A DNA stretch of 64,000 nucleotides from Druceiella hillmani (lineage: Eukaryota; Arthropoda; Insecta; Lepidoptera; Hepialidae). Made by a program: the position numbers and the translations under genes. Under the pieces are notes generated by a model. That model ran no database searches and was not told where the DNA came from. It saw only the letters and a program-made list of their open reading frames with translations. Where the stretch lies: assembly GCA_039881145.1 (NCBI GenBank), contig JAYKKI010000009.1, forward strand, positions 14,978,501-15,042,500, given 5' to 3'. Below are positions 1 to 10,829 of this stretch, piece after piece; position 1 is the stretch's first letter, and each line of letters opens with the position of its first letter.

Positions 1-1144
1 TGGGAAATAAATTAGTTTTGTGAAGATGATGCATTCGTGTAGATTCGTAATTATATAATCGTGAATTAATGTGTTTTGAACAAACCAAAACATATTGCAA
101 TTTATTATAAACATGGACGATCATGACTGGTCAAAACAGAATGTCTTCTGTAATCTTAAAAAGCAGTTTACGAATATTTTACTGGTTTAAAACATTAACT
201 AAGTCGCTAGAAATATTACAGATAGGATTTAAATATTAATAAATAATATACGGAAAGTTTTAATACGCCAAGAAATTGTATACAATATGTGCTACTAAAG
301 CGAGTGGAATGCGTTTGTTTTTAGCGGTCAAGTATGTAGCCAGACAACCTAGCAGAAAATGACGTATTGTATAAAATTGTATAGGTAACTCTTGCTACAT
401 ATTTATGATATGTAAAACAAACCGGCCGTGAGATGAGAACTTTCTGGCAATAAATAATAAAATTAAGACAATCTGCACAATTTATTTACAACAGCTGAAT
501 TTGAAACATTTTACTGGATAAGTTGCATACTTTAACAGTAGATTCGTAAATATTAATGTATTATATTTTGATTTGACTGTCAAAAACAGAATACTACTAT
601 ATTAGAATAGTAACTTTAGCTCTAGTATCCTTAGCTCTCTTGACTATAGTAATAATTTTTATGTTACTATTCTATATATGCTTATATTAGTTAGGTTCCT
701 TTTTGATGTAAAATTTAATGAACCATTAATTTAAAAAAATTAATAGGTTCATTTTTTTTGCGCATGTATGCGTCAATATAAAACTACATGTAATGGAAAA
801 AACTGTGACAAAAATGAATTCTCTCTTATTTTTAACGGGACGTCCATGGAAATGAAAAAGTTAAGTATAATTGAATATAATTTAAATATAAAAGCCTAAG
901 CATTTTAAAAATTAAACAGTATACTATTAACAATTTGACCACGTATCTAGAACAAGCGATTGCACCCCTTTCGGTTTCGTACAGCCAGGTCAGCGAGGAG
1001 ATATTGGCCGATAAAGAAAATAAAAATATTTTAAAAAATCCTCATACCTAATTTTATAATTCCTTAGCAATGGAAAACAGAAAGGTACTCAAAAATAGTA
1101 CCCAACTGAACATACAAAAAGACACAAAAATTAAAAAAAAAATG
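1..1144. other. AT-rich stretch, no gene seen
   Basis: No open frame of note, no recognised repeat and no RNA gene was found here. Short poly-A and poly-T runs are scattered throughout. A slightly GC-richer patch at about 950-1010 could be a distal part of the minus-strand remnant that follows, but no protein similarity was recognised in it. Confidence 0.5.
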
Positions 1145-1157
1145 GTGTGTGCCTGTG

Positions 1158-1400
1158 TCATGGACACGACCGTGTGCTGTACGTGAATACGTCTATGTAA
1201 CACATAATCTCAACCGCTCCACCTGCAGATGTACTGGCACCGTCGTTGATCCGCTCGGCCGCATTCATTCTTTTACTATCCCGGCACTGCTTGACTCGGT
1301 CATATGGTGTTTTATTATTACCATTCGATTGTTCTTGAGAAGCCCTTTCTAGCCGTTTACGATCTCTGTATTTGGTTTTGGATTTTACCAAAACCGACAT
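1158..1400 (-). pseudogene. Remnant ORF with basic RxRKRLERAS-type repeats (transposon-associated?)
   Basis: An 80-codon minus-strand frame starts at an ATG and carries YRDRKRLERASQEQS, then KTPYDRVKQCRDSKRMNAAE, then an Ala/Gly/Ser-rich stretch (GASTSAGG). The two basic segments look like diverged copies of one short 'K-T-x-x-E/D-R-x-R-x-x-R-x-R-K-R' repeat. From memory, such repeats occur at the N-terminus of many uncharacterised insect proteins, several of them multi-copy and transposon-like. The frame ends abruptly after STRSCP with no recognisable downstream domain, so it is probably a truncated copy. The start is favoured because a TATA/initiator pair lies 40-80 bp upstream. No enzymatic function can be assigned. 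Being a multicopy element is an inference; a short single-copy gene is the alternative. Confidence 0.45.
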
Positions 1401-1439
1401 TATATATTTTTGATAATATTTTTTTATTCTAACACCTTA

Positions 1440-1482
1440 TTATATTCACTGTCGCTACTTTAAACTAATGTTTTATATACAA
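1440..1482 (-). promoter_or_regulatory. TATA box and initiator-like core promoter upstream of the 1158-1400 ORF
   Basis: On the minus strand GTATATAAAA lies at 1480-1471. It is followed about 28 bp downstream by GCGACAGTGA, whose ACAGT (1452-1448) resembles the arthropod initiator TCAGT. The ATG of the minus ORF is a further ~50 bp downstream. This spacing is close to the canonical -30/+1 arrangement. It is a motif match only, and TATA-like strings are frequent in AT-rich DNA; the spacing and the ORF behind it are what raise it above chance. Confidence 0.4.
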
Positions 1483-1499
1483 TCGATAGATTTTGAGGA

Positions 1500-1660
1500 C
1501 AGCTGACGATTAAAACTTAAACGAACATCGTAGCTTTTCCGAATCAAAGTGATACTAATTGCGAATCTTGATACGCAGCAAAATAAGCTCAAAATGGCGG
1601 CGCTCCCCCCTCGTGTCACTTTTCTCGCTTATCGTAATAAATTCATTGATCCCTTAGCTA
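1500..1660. other. GC-richer upstream block of the promoter
   Basis: This patch contains AAAATGGCGGCGCTCCCCCC and other CpG-containing strings that stand out from the AT-rich surroundings. It lies directly upstream (minus strand) of the TATA/initiator pair, so it may be the proximal promoter or 5' end of the same element. No coding potential was seen. Confidence 0.3.
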
Positions 1661-1911
1661 TCCAGTAGTATAATTTATTTTTTTATGTAGAGGATAGATT
1701 CGAAACTGCAACGCCAAACTGTATCCCCCGATATTGTTATCATTAGGTTTTTTGGATTGCCCCTGTATGGCAGCCAATTTAAAGATGTATTCACGTCAAA
1801 AGTTATTTCTACTCTAATTACGCTTTCAATAGAATGGTAGTGTGTTTTTATTTAGTTCAAATACGCTAATTGTTATATTTCGTCTATTTCTTCCTGTTTT
1901 TAGTAATCGTA

Positions 1912-2400
1912 TTCAATTAGAATCGTATATTGTCAAAGTGTCAGGTCGGGCAATGGTCTCATAATAATCCAGTCAAAGACAATAACAAATTACAAATATT
2001 ATAAAAATTTTTAAATTTTAACTAAAGGTTTTAATAATTAGAACGTAACGAAAAACCAAAAATATTGTAGATGGAAAGGGGCATGGTTTCATTTGTACAC
2101 GATTCAATTTCCTGTAACATAATTCGTGGCAAATAAAATATTTATAATATATACCAATTGACGATTAGAATAAAATATTGTTAAATTATCAGTTCGGATA
2201 ATGGTCATAATGATCTAGTCAAAAATTACATCAAATTAAAAAATATTTCATTTTTACTAAATATTTTATTAATTACAATATAATTGGAATGCAAAAATAT
2301 TGTGAGTAGGAAGGAAGCAAAAATATTGTGAGTATGGTTTCAACAGTTCACGATTCAATTTCCAGTAACGTAATTCAAAGCAGACAAAAAAATATTCATA
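1912..2400 (+). repeat. Two-copy tandem duplication, unit about 249 bp
   Basis: Two adjacent units align by eye. AGGTCGGGCAATGG at 1943 matches AGTTCGGATAATGG at 2191, and CACGATTCAATTTCCTGTAA at 2099 matches CACGATTCAATTTCCAGTAA at 2349, giving offsets of 248-250 bp. The copies differ by many substitutions and small indels, so the duplication is old. The 88-codon open frame at 2328-2594 overlaps the second unit and shows no recognisable protein features. Confidence 0.8.
2291..2334 (+). repeat. Nested 18-bp direct repeat, offset 26 bp
   Basis: GCAAAAATATTGTGAGTA occurs at 2291-2308 and again, identical, at 2317-2334 inside the second 249-bp unit. The first unit has only one related segment (AAAAATATTGTAGATGG near 2059), so this small duplication followed the larger one. 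Confidence 0.85.
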
Positions 2401-2619
2401 TGCTGACTAATTCACCTAATTACTTAATTCCATTCCAAATATCGATCATGCAAAAGAAACTAAAGGAAATTCCTAACTGCTTCATCAATCACTGTCACGT
2501 CTTAATGCAAATAAATCAAATATTAACCTTCTCAAATAGTCCAAAAAAAACAATGGTGCAGTTCAGATTATCGCTCTCGCAGGTCAAAACATAGTAGTTA
2601 AACAAATCAACTTACGAAC

Positions 2620-2990
2620 TAGTCGACTAGTGACCCAGAATACTCATCGCTGGAGAGGTCGCCGCAAGAGATTTATATTCACAAATAGTTGGTTTCGCAT
2701 TAAGAACACTGATTCCCTCCCGCCATTAAATGTTTAGTACAAATTGCGGAGCGTAATAAAGGACAATAGCTGGCTGGACGCTAGTATCCGGCAGGCCCGT
2801 TATCTTCATCCGTCTTTTGTGGGTCAAGACTTGGGCGGTGTTACAAAGATATTCATCCTACAATGGCCGTTTGATTTATTAATCTAGTAAGATTGTTTTG
2901 TATTAGGCAGGAGGTTCGCTGTTTGTTGTATGGTCGGATTACGGACGGAATTTTTCGTATCGTTTGGACATGATTTTATTTTCAAGTTCA
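2620..2990. other. GC-richer island without an open frame
   Basis: The island contains CpG-bearing strings such as GGCTGGACGCTAGTATCCGG and GACTTGGGCGGTG inside very AT-rich flanks. No long frame or known domain was found on either strand. It may be a conserved non-coding element or an old mobile-element fragment; neither can be decided from the sequence. Confidence 0.35.
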
Positions 2991-5900
2991 GCTCGCGGAG
3001 ATCTTCGACTGTTAATTACGTTTATTGTGAGATTTCTTTGTTGACTTCATTTAGTTTATAGTTTATTAACTTAGTTTTGTAAACTATTTGTAAAATCATA
3101 ATTTTAAATGTTCCACAGACTTACTCTTCGGTTGGTCAGACTTAAAGTTAAATAATTTAGTTATATCTCGCCGCAATCCACTTAACGCCTTGTTTTAGAC
3201 TATTAAAAGAAGTTATTACGACAAAAAGAAATGGAATTAGAAATATCTGAATTTTACAAATATTTATTAAAATATTGAATATTATTTAAAAATTTATATA
3301 AAAACATCGAACAATTGCGTAAAGTTAGTTATATAATGTTTTTATTTAATAGTTACTTACGCTGATAAGATTGTCATTCTTCAGTGTCCGGGTTTGATTG
3401 TCATTCTTCATTTGATATTTTTACAAAACGCATTGGTGGAATCAATTAATTGACTGTGCATTATCACAATACGTCATGAACTTTATTCATAAGTAAAATA
3501 AAGTTATTTCCTTCTTAACGTTAGTGAATTACAATAAAATTATGTGTTTTTTATAAACAAGTAAATTAGGATTAAAATAAAAAATAATATTGAAATTTTA
3601 TTAAGATTTGGGTTGAGGAGATTTTGGTTTATATGACTTTTTACTTATTCTACATCTTTTCAAGAGGCAAATGTTTCCTTTATTCATTTTCACATTTTAA
3701 CAAATTAAGTAATTATATTTATATTTATAGATTTTTCGTTATATTGTAGGACATATGTATAAAAGAAATAAGTTTATTTTTAGTAATGCTTGTTTACGAG
3801 GTTTCTACTTATGTATTTATATGTGTTAAACAACCGTTTCATTTATCTCATTTATATAAGAATGTATAAAAATCAACAATTTCAATTTCATTCTCTAACA
3901 TGATGTTGGAAATATTACTTAAAGACGCACCATGGAACATTTTTCGACGATATATATATGTATTTAAATAGTTGGTATTAACTTTCATAGCCAGTCATAC
4001 GGTTGAAACTTTTAGTGGCCTCTAGTGAATATCATCGTTACACGTTACATACTCGCATATTAGTGAATATCGTCGTTACATATTTTGCATATTTTTCAAC
4101 AACATTTCATGTCTTTCCACTTTGAAACTAATTATTGGAAAGAAAAGTTTACGCAATTTAGGTATCTCCTGGTTTCATAATACTTTGAAACTTTGATTGG
4201 CTTTTTTGAAAAGTTTGAAGTGAGATTTTATGTTTTTCAAGCTTACATATTTCTTGCTGAATATGTCATTAGAACTTTTTAAAATGGAAAAGTAATAAAT
4301 AAGATAATATCGGATAATTTTAATATAATTAATTAAAAACAATGTTAAATACATAACGATAAATAATTTGAATAAAATTTGTAAATATTCATTATGTTTA
4401 ACGAAAGGAAATTTTCTTTTTCCTTTATTTGCGATCCGTACCGAATATGTTCGAATGAAAACCTTTGTTTTACATCGAAATCTTGCAGTATATCCCTCTG
4501 TCAGAAATGTATAGCTCCTTATCTAAATAGATTATAGGCTTCAATGTTTCACTTATGTAATTATTTTACGTAAAATTTAAAATTGCATTTAGAACTGTAT
4601 GTAATTTAACTTTCAAGGGACACTCGTACATTGAAATGGGGGACAGGCAAACACACAATTTTGATTATTTGTCTCAAGTAATAATTATCATCTCACGTAA
4701 TAATATTTGTTTATTCGTTCAAGTAATATTAATCGGTCCCATTTGACGTAGAAAAAACTAATTTAAAAAGAAAAATCCACTAATGTTCTAAAAGTAATTT
4801 TCCCGTTCCCATCGACTAGTGTATTACACGAATTATTAAATCAACAATTATTTTCAAGTCCCTGGACCATGCTATGAGTTTTCTTTGGTATCTTTCACAA
4901 ATGTAAGTTCCACTAAACACAAATAGTATATTTAAAAAATAATAATACTCTTCCAGTATCTATAATTAGATAACAAACAAGTATCACATCCCAGGAATCC
5001 TTATAACAAACCCTCTAAATATTAACGATTTCTTTGTTTTATGCATCATAGCTCTTTACACTTACAGAGTTCCTTAAAATTATAATTGTTTAATGAAACA
5101 ATATATTTACGATGATTGTATTTTATACGCAGATATCTAGACGATTTAGTTACAACTATTCAATGAAGTATCGTTATTATTGTTATTATTACTGTTTTGA
5201 GAGACATAATCTAAAGTAGTAGTTAGTAAATGAATCATCTAGTTCTACTTTACTGTTGCCCTACTGCTCTTACACTAGGCCTTTTAGCTGACAATTTATG
5301 TTTAATGTTTCTGCGTTCTTTTAATGAATTAATCGTTTTTATTGAACTTTCTGCCGTTAATTTTTGGATACAGTCTTGTATGGGACATCAAATTGTTTTT
5401 TTCCATCAATTTTCGTGATAGCAATATTCAATGGATTTGAAATTGCACATATTCATATCTTTTTAATGAGAATATAATCATTAATCATAGTTGAATTAAC
5501 TTTGACCCTCTTTTATACCTTAAAGTTATTTACTATAAAATCTAACAATTTCAAAAATAAGGTTATTTACGAAATGAAAGTACTCAAATTTTAAAATGAT
5601 AAGTTTTACTATTTTTTTTTTCATTTGGATCAAAAAGTTTACTGCTTGACCGATTTCGAAGTAATTTTCAAGCAATTTTAAAATCAGTATCAGGGATATA
5701 CAATTATTTGTTTATTACTATGAAAAAAGACCCATAACTTCTCACTTTGAAAAATGCAAATCTTAATTTTTATTATGAAAAACAATCCGTCTATGAGATG
5801 CAATTCTCTGACAGAAGGACAAGCGCATCAATAGAGAGACAAACTTGTTACATTAAAAGATGTAGATGTGCTCTCGTATGACAGTACAACAGTCTCTTTT

Positions 5901-6049
5901 AACCAATACTAGACAGTATTAGTTCCAATAATCTACTGACAAGTATTGCGTGAAATTTTGGTCTTCTCTATAATTCAATGTTATTCTGCTCATAATATTT
6001 TCTTCTAACGAAGACAATCATTATCTTTATTTGAATTTTTGATGCAGCT
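2991..6049. other. AT-rich stretch with small direct repeats only
   Basis: No gene was found. Two local repeats are clear. GATTGTCATTCTTCA is present at 3369-3383 and 3396-3410. AGTGAATATCATCGTTACA at 4024-4042 recurs with one change at 4062-4080. The 62-codon frame at 5230-5418 has no recognisable motif and is likely fortuitous. The end near 6050 is where similarity to the antisense LINE begins. Confidence 0.55.
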
Positions 6050-8330
6050 GCTAGAAAAAGTAAATGAGTACTTTTATTGAACTACTGGCGTAGGTTATTC
6101 ATCTATTCTTTTCCTGCCAAGATTACTTCTGTCCAAAATCTTGCCTTGCATAATGAGTTGAAGGAGTTATAATTTTCTCTAGCACAAGATATATTCGATT
6201 ATCGGAACCTACATGTATTTATGATTTTAGAATCTCTGTCTCTTTGGTCATCCGCTGAAATACCATTGTATTGCGTACTTCCTAAACCCACGAGATACGC
6301 ACCATTCTGCATTACATCCACTTCTCAAAGACCTGAATTCTCTTGCTTGTCACTTCTGTGAGGACATACGTTTCAGCGTCATATAATAAGACATAAATAC
6401 GAAGTAACTCTTCACATATATTTCCAGATCCACACTTAAGTTACGATCACAGAGGATCTTTTCCATCTTACGGTAAGCGTTCCAAACTTACTCAATTCTA
6501 TATCGGACTTTGAAACTGTGATCACTTTTATCATCAGTAATTACTCTAACATATTTATAACGAGCATCGTGTCTCAGAGTAGTTCCAGTTATAATGATGA
6601 GAGAGTGATATTCCGGTGCCCGTCTTATCATCGAGTATTTTCTTGTTTTTCAGGTATCGTTGATTCGGTAATGAGAGCTGATACTGTTTTCTGCGTCGAC
6701 AAGTATTTAATGACCCTGGATGCTATGCAATTATAATATGAAGTGTCATTTGCATATCTTATGTTATTAATATATTGTTTATTGACTGATACTCTCTCAG
6801 TTATTTCATTTAGGGCATCTGAGAATACTTATTCGGCATAAAGATTAAATTGCAATGATGAGGTTATGCAATTCTGTCTTACTACTCATTAGATTTCCAC
6901 TAAAGAACTACCGGTCGACTATTACGTTCATTTGTTGCCAATAGAGGTTTTGGGTTATTTTCAAATTATGATAATCTATTCCTATTTTCTCCAGTATTTT
7001 GATTTCGCGATTGATTTCGTGTGTTCAAACCTAGAGGTCACTATTTATGTCCTAGAACTGTTGCACTAAAATTTTGGAAGCAAAAACGACGTCTACGATT
7101 CCAAACCCAAACTAAAACCGAAATTGACTATTTGAGAATATTTACTCATAACTAGAGTACATTCGGCCATTAATTATTACATACGTGACTCATTAAAGAT
7201 TTGGTAAGGTAATTGCTGCGTTTTCTTGGATTATTTTCTTTCAGTAAGTAACGTTAAGGTAATGAACGTCAATTTGCACCACTCAACAGGTATGTTGCGT
7301 TAAGATATATAGATTTGAAGATATTAATAATATATTTTATATTAACCTCGTCAATTCATTTTAACAGATCGACCAGTACTGTTACTGGTCCAGTGGTTTT
7401 ACAGAAGTTTATGCTCTTAATTGCATGGATAATTTCTTTTTTAGTTACAAGACGGCCACTTTCATTGAAAGGATGGGAGACGTAAATGTAAAGTTTCTCT
7501 TCCCCAGGGGTAGCAATAGTTTCATTACTGACAATTAACGTAAGATGGGGTTTTGTCTTGTGTCTCTTCTCGCAACACCTTTTATATATATTAAAACATC
7601 TAGCTTTCTCTTTAGTTCATCCATTTTTGGACTTGCATTGTTTTTTTGTTTCCGTAAATCGCTCTTATATGAGGCGCTAAAAATTTTAATACTTTTGCTC
7701 ATCTTTTTCTTTAAATTAAGTTTAACTTTAAGCAAGTGAAGTAGTTCAAATGTTATCAACTTTTTCTGTTTAATTCTGCCTACTGGCGGATGCAAACGCT
7801 CTCAGTTCGCATTTATCACTACCTCTGTTATTTCCTTTAATCGAATGATTTTGGTTCAAAAGGATTTGTGTTAGATGAACTTAATTTTTGTAATTTATTT
7901 TTAATAACTACCTTAAGTATATACTGCGTTATATCATAACTGTGCCAAGTTGAGATTGTGTTGACTAAATGGTTTTTTCTTACTAGCTGGTTTATTACTA
8001 GTGGATTATGATCTGAGCCTATGTCGGTTCCAGAATATATTTTCAATGACTTAATACTGTTACGATGTCTTCAGTTCATAAGAAAATGAGCTCATCTACA
8101 GATGATTTCCATACAAACAATGTATGTGGTGGTACAAACGCTTCATCTTTATCGACGATAGGCATAAACCTGTAAGGTCAATATCAAATGACTTAGTATG
8201 CAAGTAATAACATGACCCTATTGCAGAATATAATAAAATTTCTGACGTGAAACTTAGTTTCTTGTTTATTATTATACCTACACTGTTCCTATGATGTTGT
8301 GATTCGGAGCTGCTAGAATGATTCACAACG
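6050..8330 (-). mobile_element. Degenerate LINE (RTE/'craft'-like) with endonuclease and reverse transcriptase fragments
   Basis: Read on the minus strand, this is a broken non-LTR retrotransposon that once encoded an apurinic-type endonuclease followed by a reverse transcriptase. Pieces in order are as follows. At 8326-8096 there is NSVGIIINKKL, typical of the endonuclease core. At 8046-7837 KIYSGTDIGSDHNPLVI carries the SDH catalytic motif. Near 7440-7370 FCKTTGPVTVLVDLLK matches the 'K-A-T-G-P-D-G' block at the start of RT. Near 7000-6900 TQNLYWQQMNVIVDR matches the finger/palm region. At about 6770-6740 RYANDT stands where Y-A-D-D is expected, so a catalytic Asp is Asn. At about 6400-6320 VLLYDAETYVLTEVTSK matches the 'LLYGAETWTLT' block, followed by RIQVFEKWM and a 'MQGKI'-like tail near 6110. 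Many frameshifts and stops separate the fragments, so the element cannot produce protein. Clade assignment is from motif memory; the 5' and 3' ends and target-site duplications were not found. Confidence 0.82.
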
Positions 8331-9431
8331 TCATGGATGAAAGGTATTTTTCTATGTTAATTAAATGCGGACTTTAATTTAGAAAATTTAAAATACTTAT
8401 TGAAATTATTCCTAAATTAAATTTATATTACTTTATAACTTCACTCATGCTCTTAAAATTAAATAAAAACAAAGCATGTGTTGAACACAAACATGTTTTG
8501 AAAAAGAAGCGTAAATATTATGTTCGACTTTCACATGAGCTAATGCTGATGAACTGAAGTAACCCAATTATTTGTTGACGACTTAATAATATCATCCGAG
8601 TAAAACCAAGGTAGAATGTTAGTAAATAGACATAATATGAATTTTCTACGCTACGAGGAATAAATTTCATTACCCTAATCTTTGCTAACCCCAGCAAATT
8701 ATAATTCGGCCAACTGATTCCTTTAATTTGTTTTAATTTGTTTACTATTACGCAATGATGACACACTAAGCCTGGCAGGATATATTTTTTGTCTTTGAGC
8801 CTGTGTGGGACATATTTTAAGATTCGACCGTATCCCGGCTCACTTTATTGCTGACGCTCGTCGAAACACGACCTCGTTTTATGATCTGGCGGTCATCGAA
8901 CAGAGGACTGGCTATTTAAAAGAATAATAGAACAGAATACTATTTACTTCATTTCCGTTTACGTCGACATTTATATATAGACGTTTTTCATATCGACGTC
9001 GATATTTCTAAATGTAGAGGTTTAGAGGAACTTAATTATTTATATTTTCATAAGTGGTTCCAATTTTATATTTTATGTTATCAGGCCATCTCTCACTTGA
9101 GTGAGGTAGTCAGAATTTATGTGATTATGTGATACATCCAAATTCCATCTCAATTTCGTATTAACAAGTACAATTTGTATTGGCTCTGTTTTTTTTACCT
9201 TTTTCACTGGTCAGGTTTATTAAATCTATACCTACAATAATATGATCATTATGTGATAGTTAAATCGACTTAAATTAAAAAAAATCGAAGTTTTTTTTCA
9301 ATTTTTTTTGGAACATACAGGACAAATTATAAATAAATTTTATCACTTTCCGCTGTTGAGATTTTTTTAAATATCTGTAACGAAATAGTCTTAAATATTT
9401 TATATTTGCTGTTATCACAACGAACTACAAC
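8331..9431. other. AT-rich stretch, no gene recognised
   Basis: A minus-strand frame of 82 codons at 8518-8766 has no recognisable motif. A modest GC-richer patch at about 8800-8910 (containing CGTATCCCGGCTCAC and GCTCGTCGAAACACGACC) might be a 5' piece of the adjacent LINE, but no protein match was seen. Confidence 0.4.
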
Positions 9432-9916
9432 GAAGGCTTACTTTATCTGGTCGTAAAGAACGAGATAATAACCGTTTTTTGATGTGTGATTCAAAAGAAC
9501 ATCAGAAAAGAATTCGAGATGCTGAATTAAATTCTTTTCGAGAAAATGCTCATTTCTTTTAACATGCCGCTAACTTACAACCAGAAAAACAAGAAATTGA
9601 CACATTGCAACTTATATCATCGTCATTTGTTTGATATTGAAATAAAATGTAATTTGTACTCTTTGCCACAAATTTCAAGTAAAAATGAAATCAATGAATT
9701 TTCCGTAGGCAATAATATGGATCTTGGACCACAACATGGTGTTTTAAAAAAAACATACTAATTACAATTTATAAGTCGAAAGGTTTAACATTAAAGTAGT
9801 TTTAGATATTGGAGAAAGAGAATTGTTTGTTGGTTTAACCTTTTCAAGAATAAAAAGATCAGAAAGATTATCACTAAATAGAATATTTTCCTATGATGGA
9901 TTATGTAAAATTACAA
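9432..9916 (+). mobile_element. Internally deleted Helitron remnant (Rep/helicase ORF ends)
   Basis: The sequence carries pieces of a Helitron Rep-helicase polyprotein, the rolling-circle transposase of Helitrons. The C-terminal PIF1-type helicase end is the best match. TIYKSKGLTL (from 9764) corresponds to the 'T-I-H-K-S-Q-G-x-T-L' motif. After a stop and a frame change, VVLDIGERELFVGLTF, then SRIKRSERLSL, then IFSYDGLCKI (to about 9914) correspond to the 'xDLG...GLTFVALSRVR...F.L' end. Upstream, NNMDLGPQHGVLKK (about 9714-9755) resembles the 'NNMDPGxxPxxLxxLT' block near the N-terminus, and ERDNNRFLMCDSKEHQKR (about 9460) resembles the Arg-rich repeats before it. Rep and most of the helicase are absent, so a large internal deletion is inferred. 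No Helitron 5' TC or 3' CTRR terminus was located. Confidence 0.7.
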
Positions 9917-10761
9917 ACTCACATATGTTAAAATGTAAATGTGTGTGAAATTCGTATGCGGAATTCAAGGTGTTACGAAAATGAAAATTGTCAAAGGAAT
10001 AACTATTATTTCTTTAACAGTAACTAACGTATCATAATTTTATCTAACGGTATTGTAAAAAGAATATTTAAACATTTCCAAATTTTTATTTTGTTTTTTT
10101 TTAAATTGTTACATGACAGATTATCCGAATTTGAAATATTTACAATTATAATATTTACAATTTAATATATAATTAATATGCAATAGAGATATCGTCCACA
10201 TCAGCATATGCAAATATATCCAAAGCACTACCGAAGCGCGGTAGTCCCAACTGCATCTTGAAACCATTATTGTAATGGACGCGTATTAATTAACTCGCTA
10301 GCCCTGACAAAGTAATGTTTTTGCTAGTTTAAGATTAATAAAGGGTTAAATGGTACACACCAAACATCTCGTAGCATCAGCAACATGATGCGTAGTGACA
10401 GGAAAATTTAAAAATAAACTCATTGTTGAGTTTTTAATATTCATATCTACGAGAATTCTTTCACAGCAAATAATATCGATTATACTAATAGACAAAGTTT
10501 TTCTCAAGTTTTCTTAGTCATGAGGGGTTTTCTTGAAAAAAATAAGATATTTATGAGAAACGCTGAAAATAAGAAATATTTTTATATTTAAAAATAAATT
10601 ATTTCTCTGTAATAAAATACCAAATAAAAAAAGTTACATTATTTTCGTAATGTGTTATTGATACGAATCCTGATAAAAAATTCTTACCGTATCAATTAAT
10701 CAACTGCCTAAATACATACGAGAAAATAAAGTGTAAATTATAAGGGTAAGGGCGTCTGCAG

Positions 10762-10764
<3 letters not shown>
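9917..10764. other. AT-rich stretch, no gene recognised
   Basis: No open frame or protein motif was seen. A small mixed-composition patch lies at about 10190-10320. It may belong to the flank of the Helitron remnant, but no terminus was recognised. Confidence 0.45.

Positions 10765-10826
<62 letters not shown>
10765..10826. repeat. (AT)n microsatellite, about 31 units
   Basis: An uninterrupted alternating A/T run of about 62 bp follows GTCTGCAGACAC. Likely polymorphic in length. Confidence 0.97.

Positions 10827-10829
<3 letters not shown>

Noticed and set aside
6518..6736. 72-codon plus-strand ORF
   Set aside because: It is the antisense of the minus-strand LINE reverse transcriptase region.
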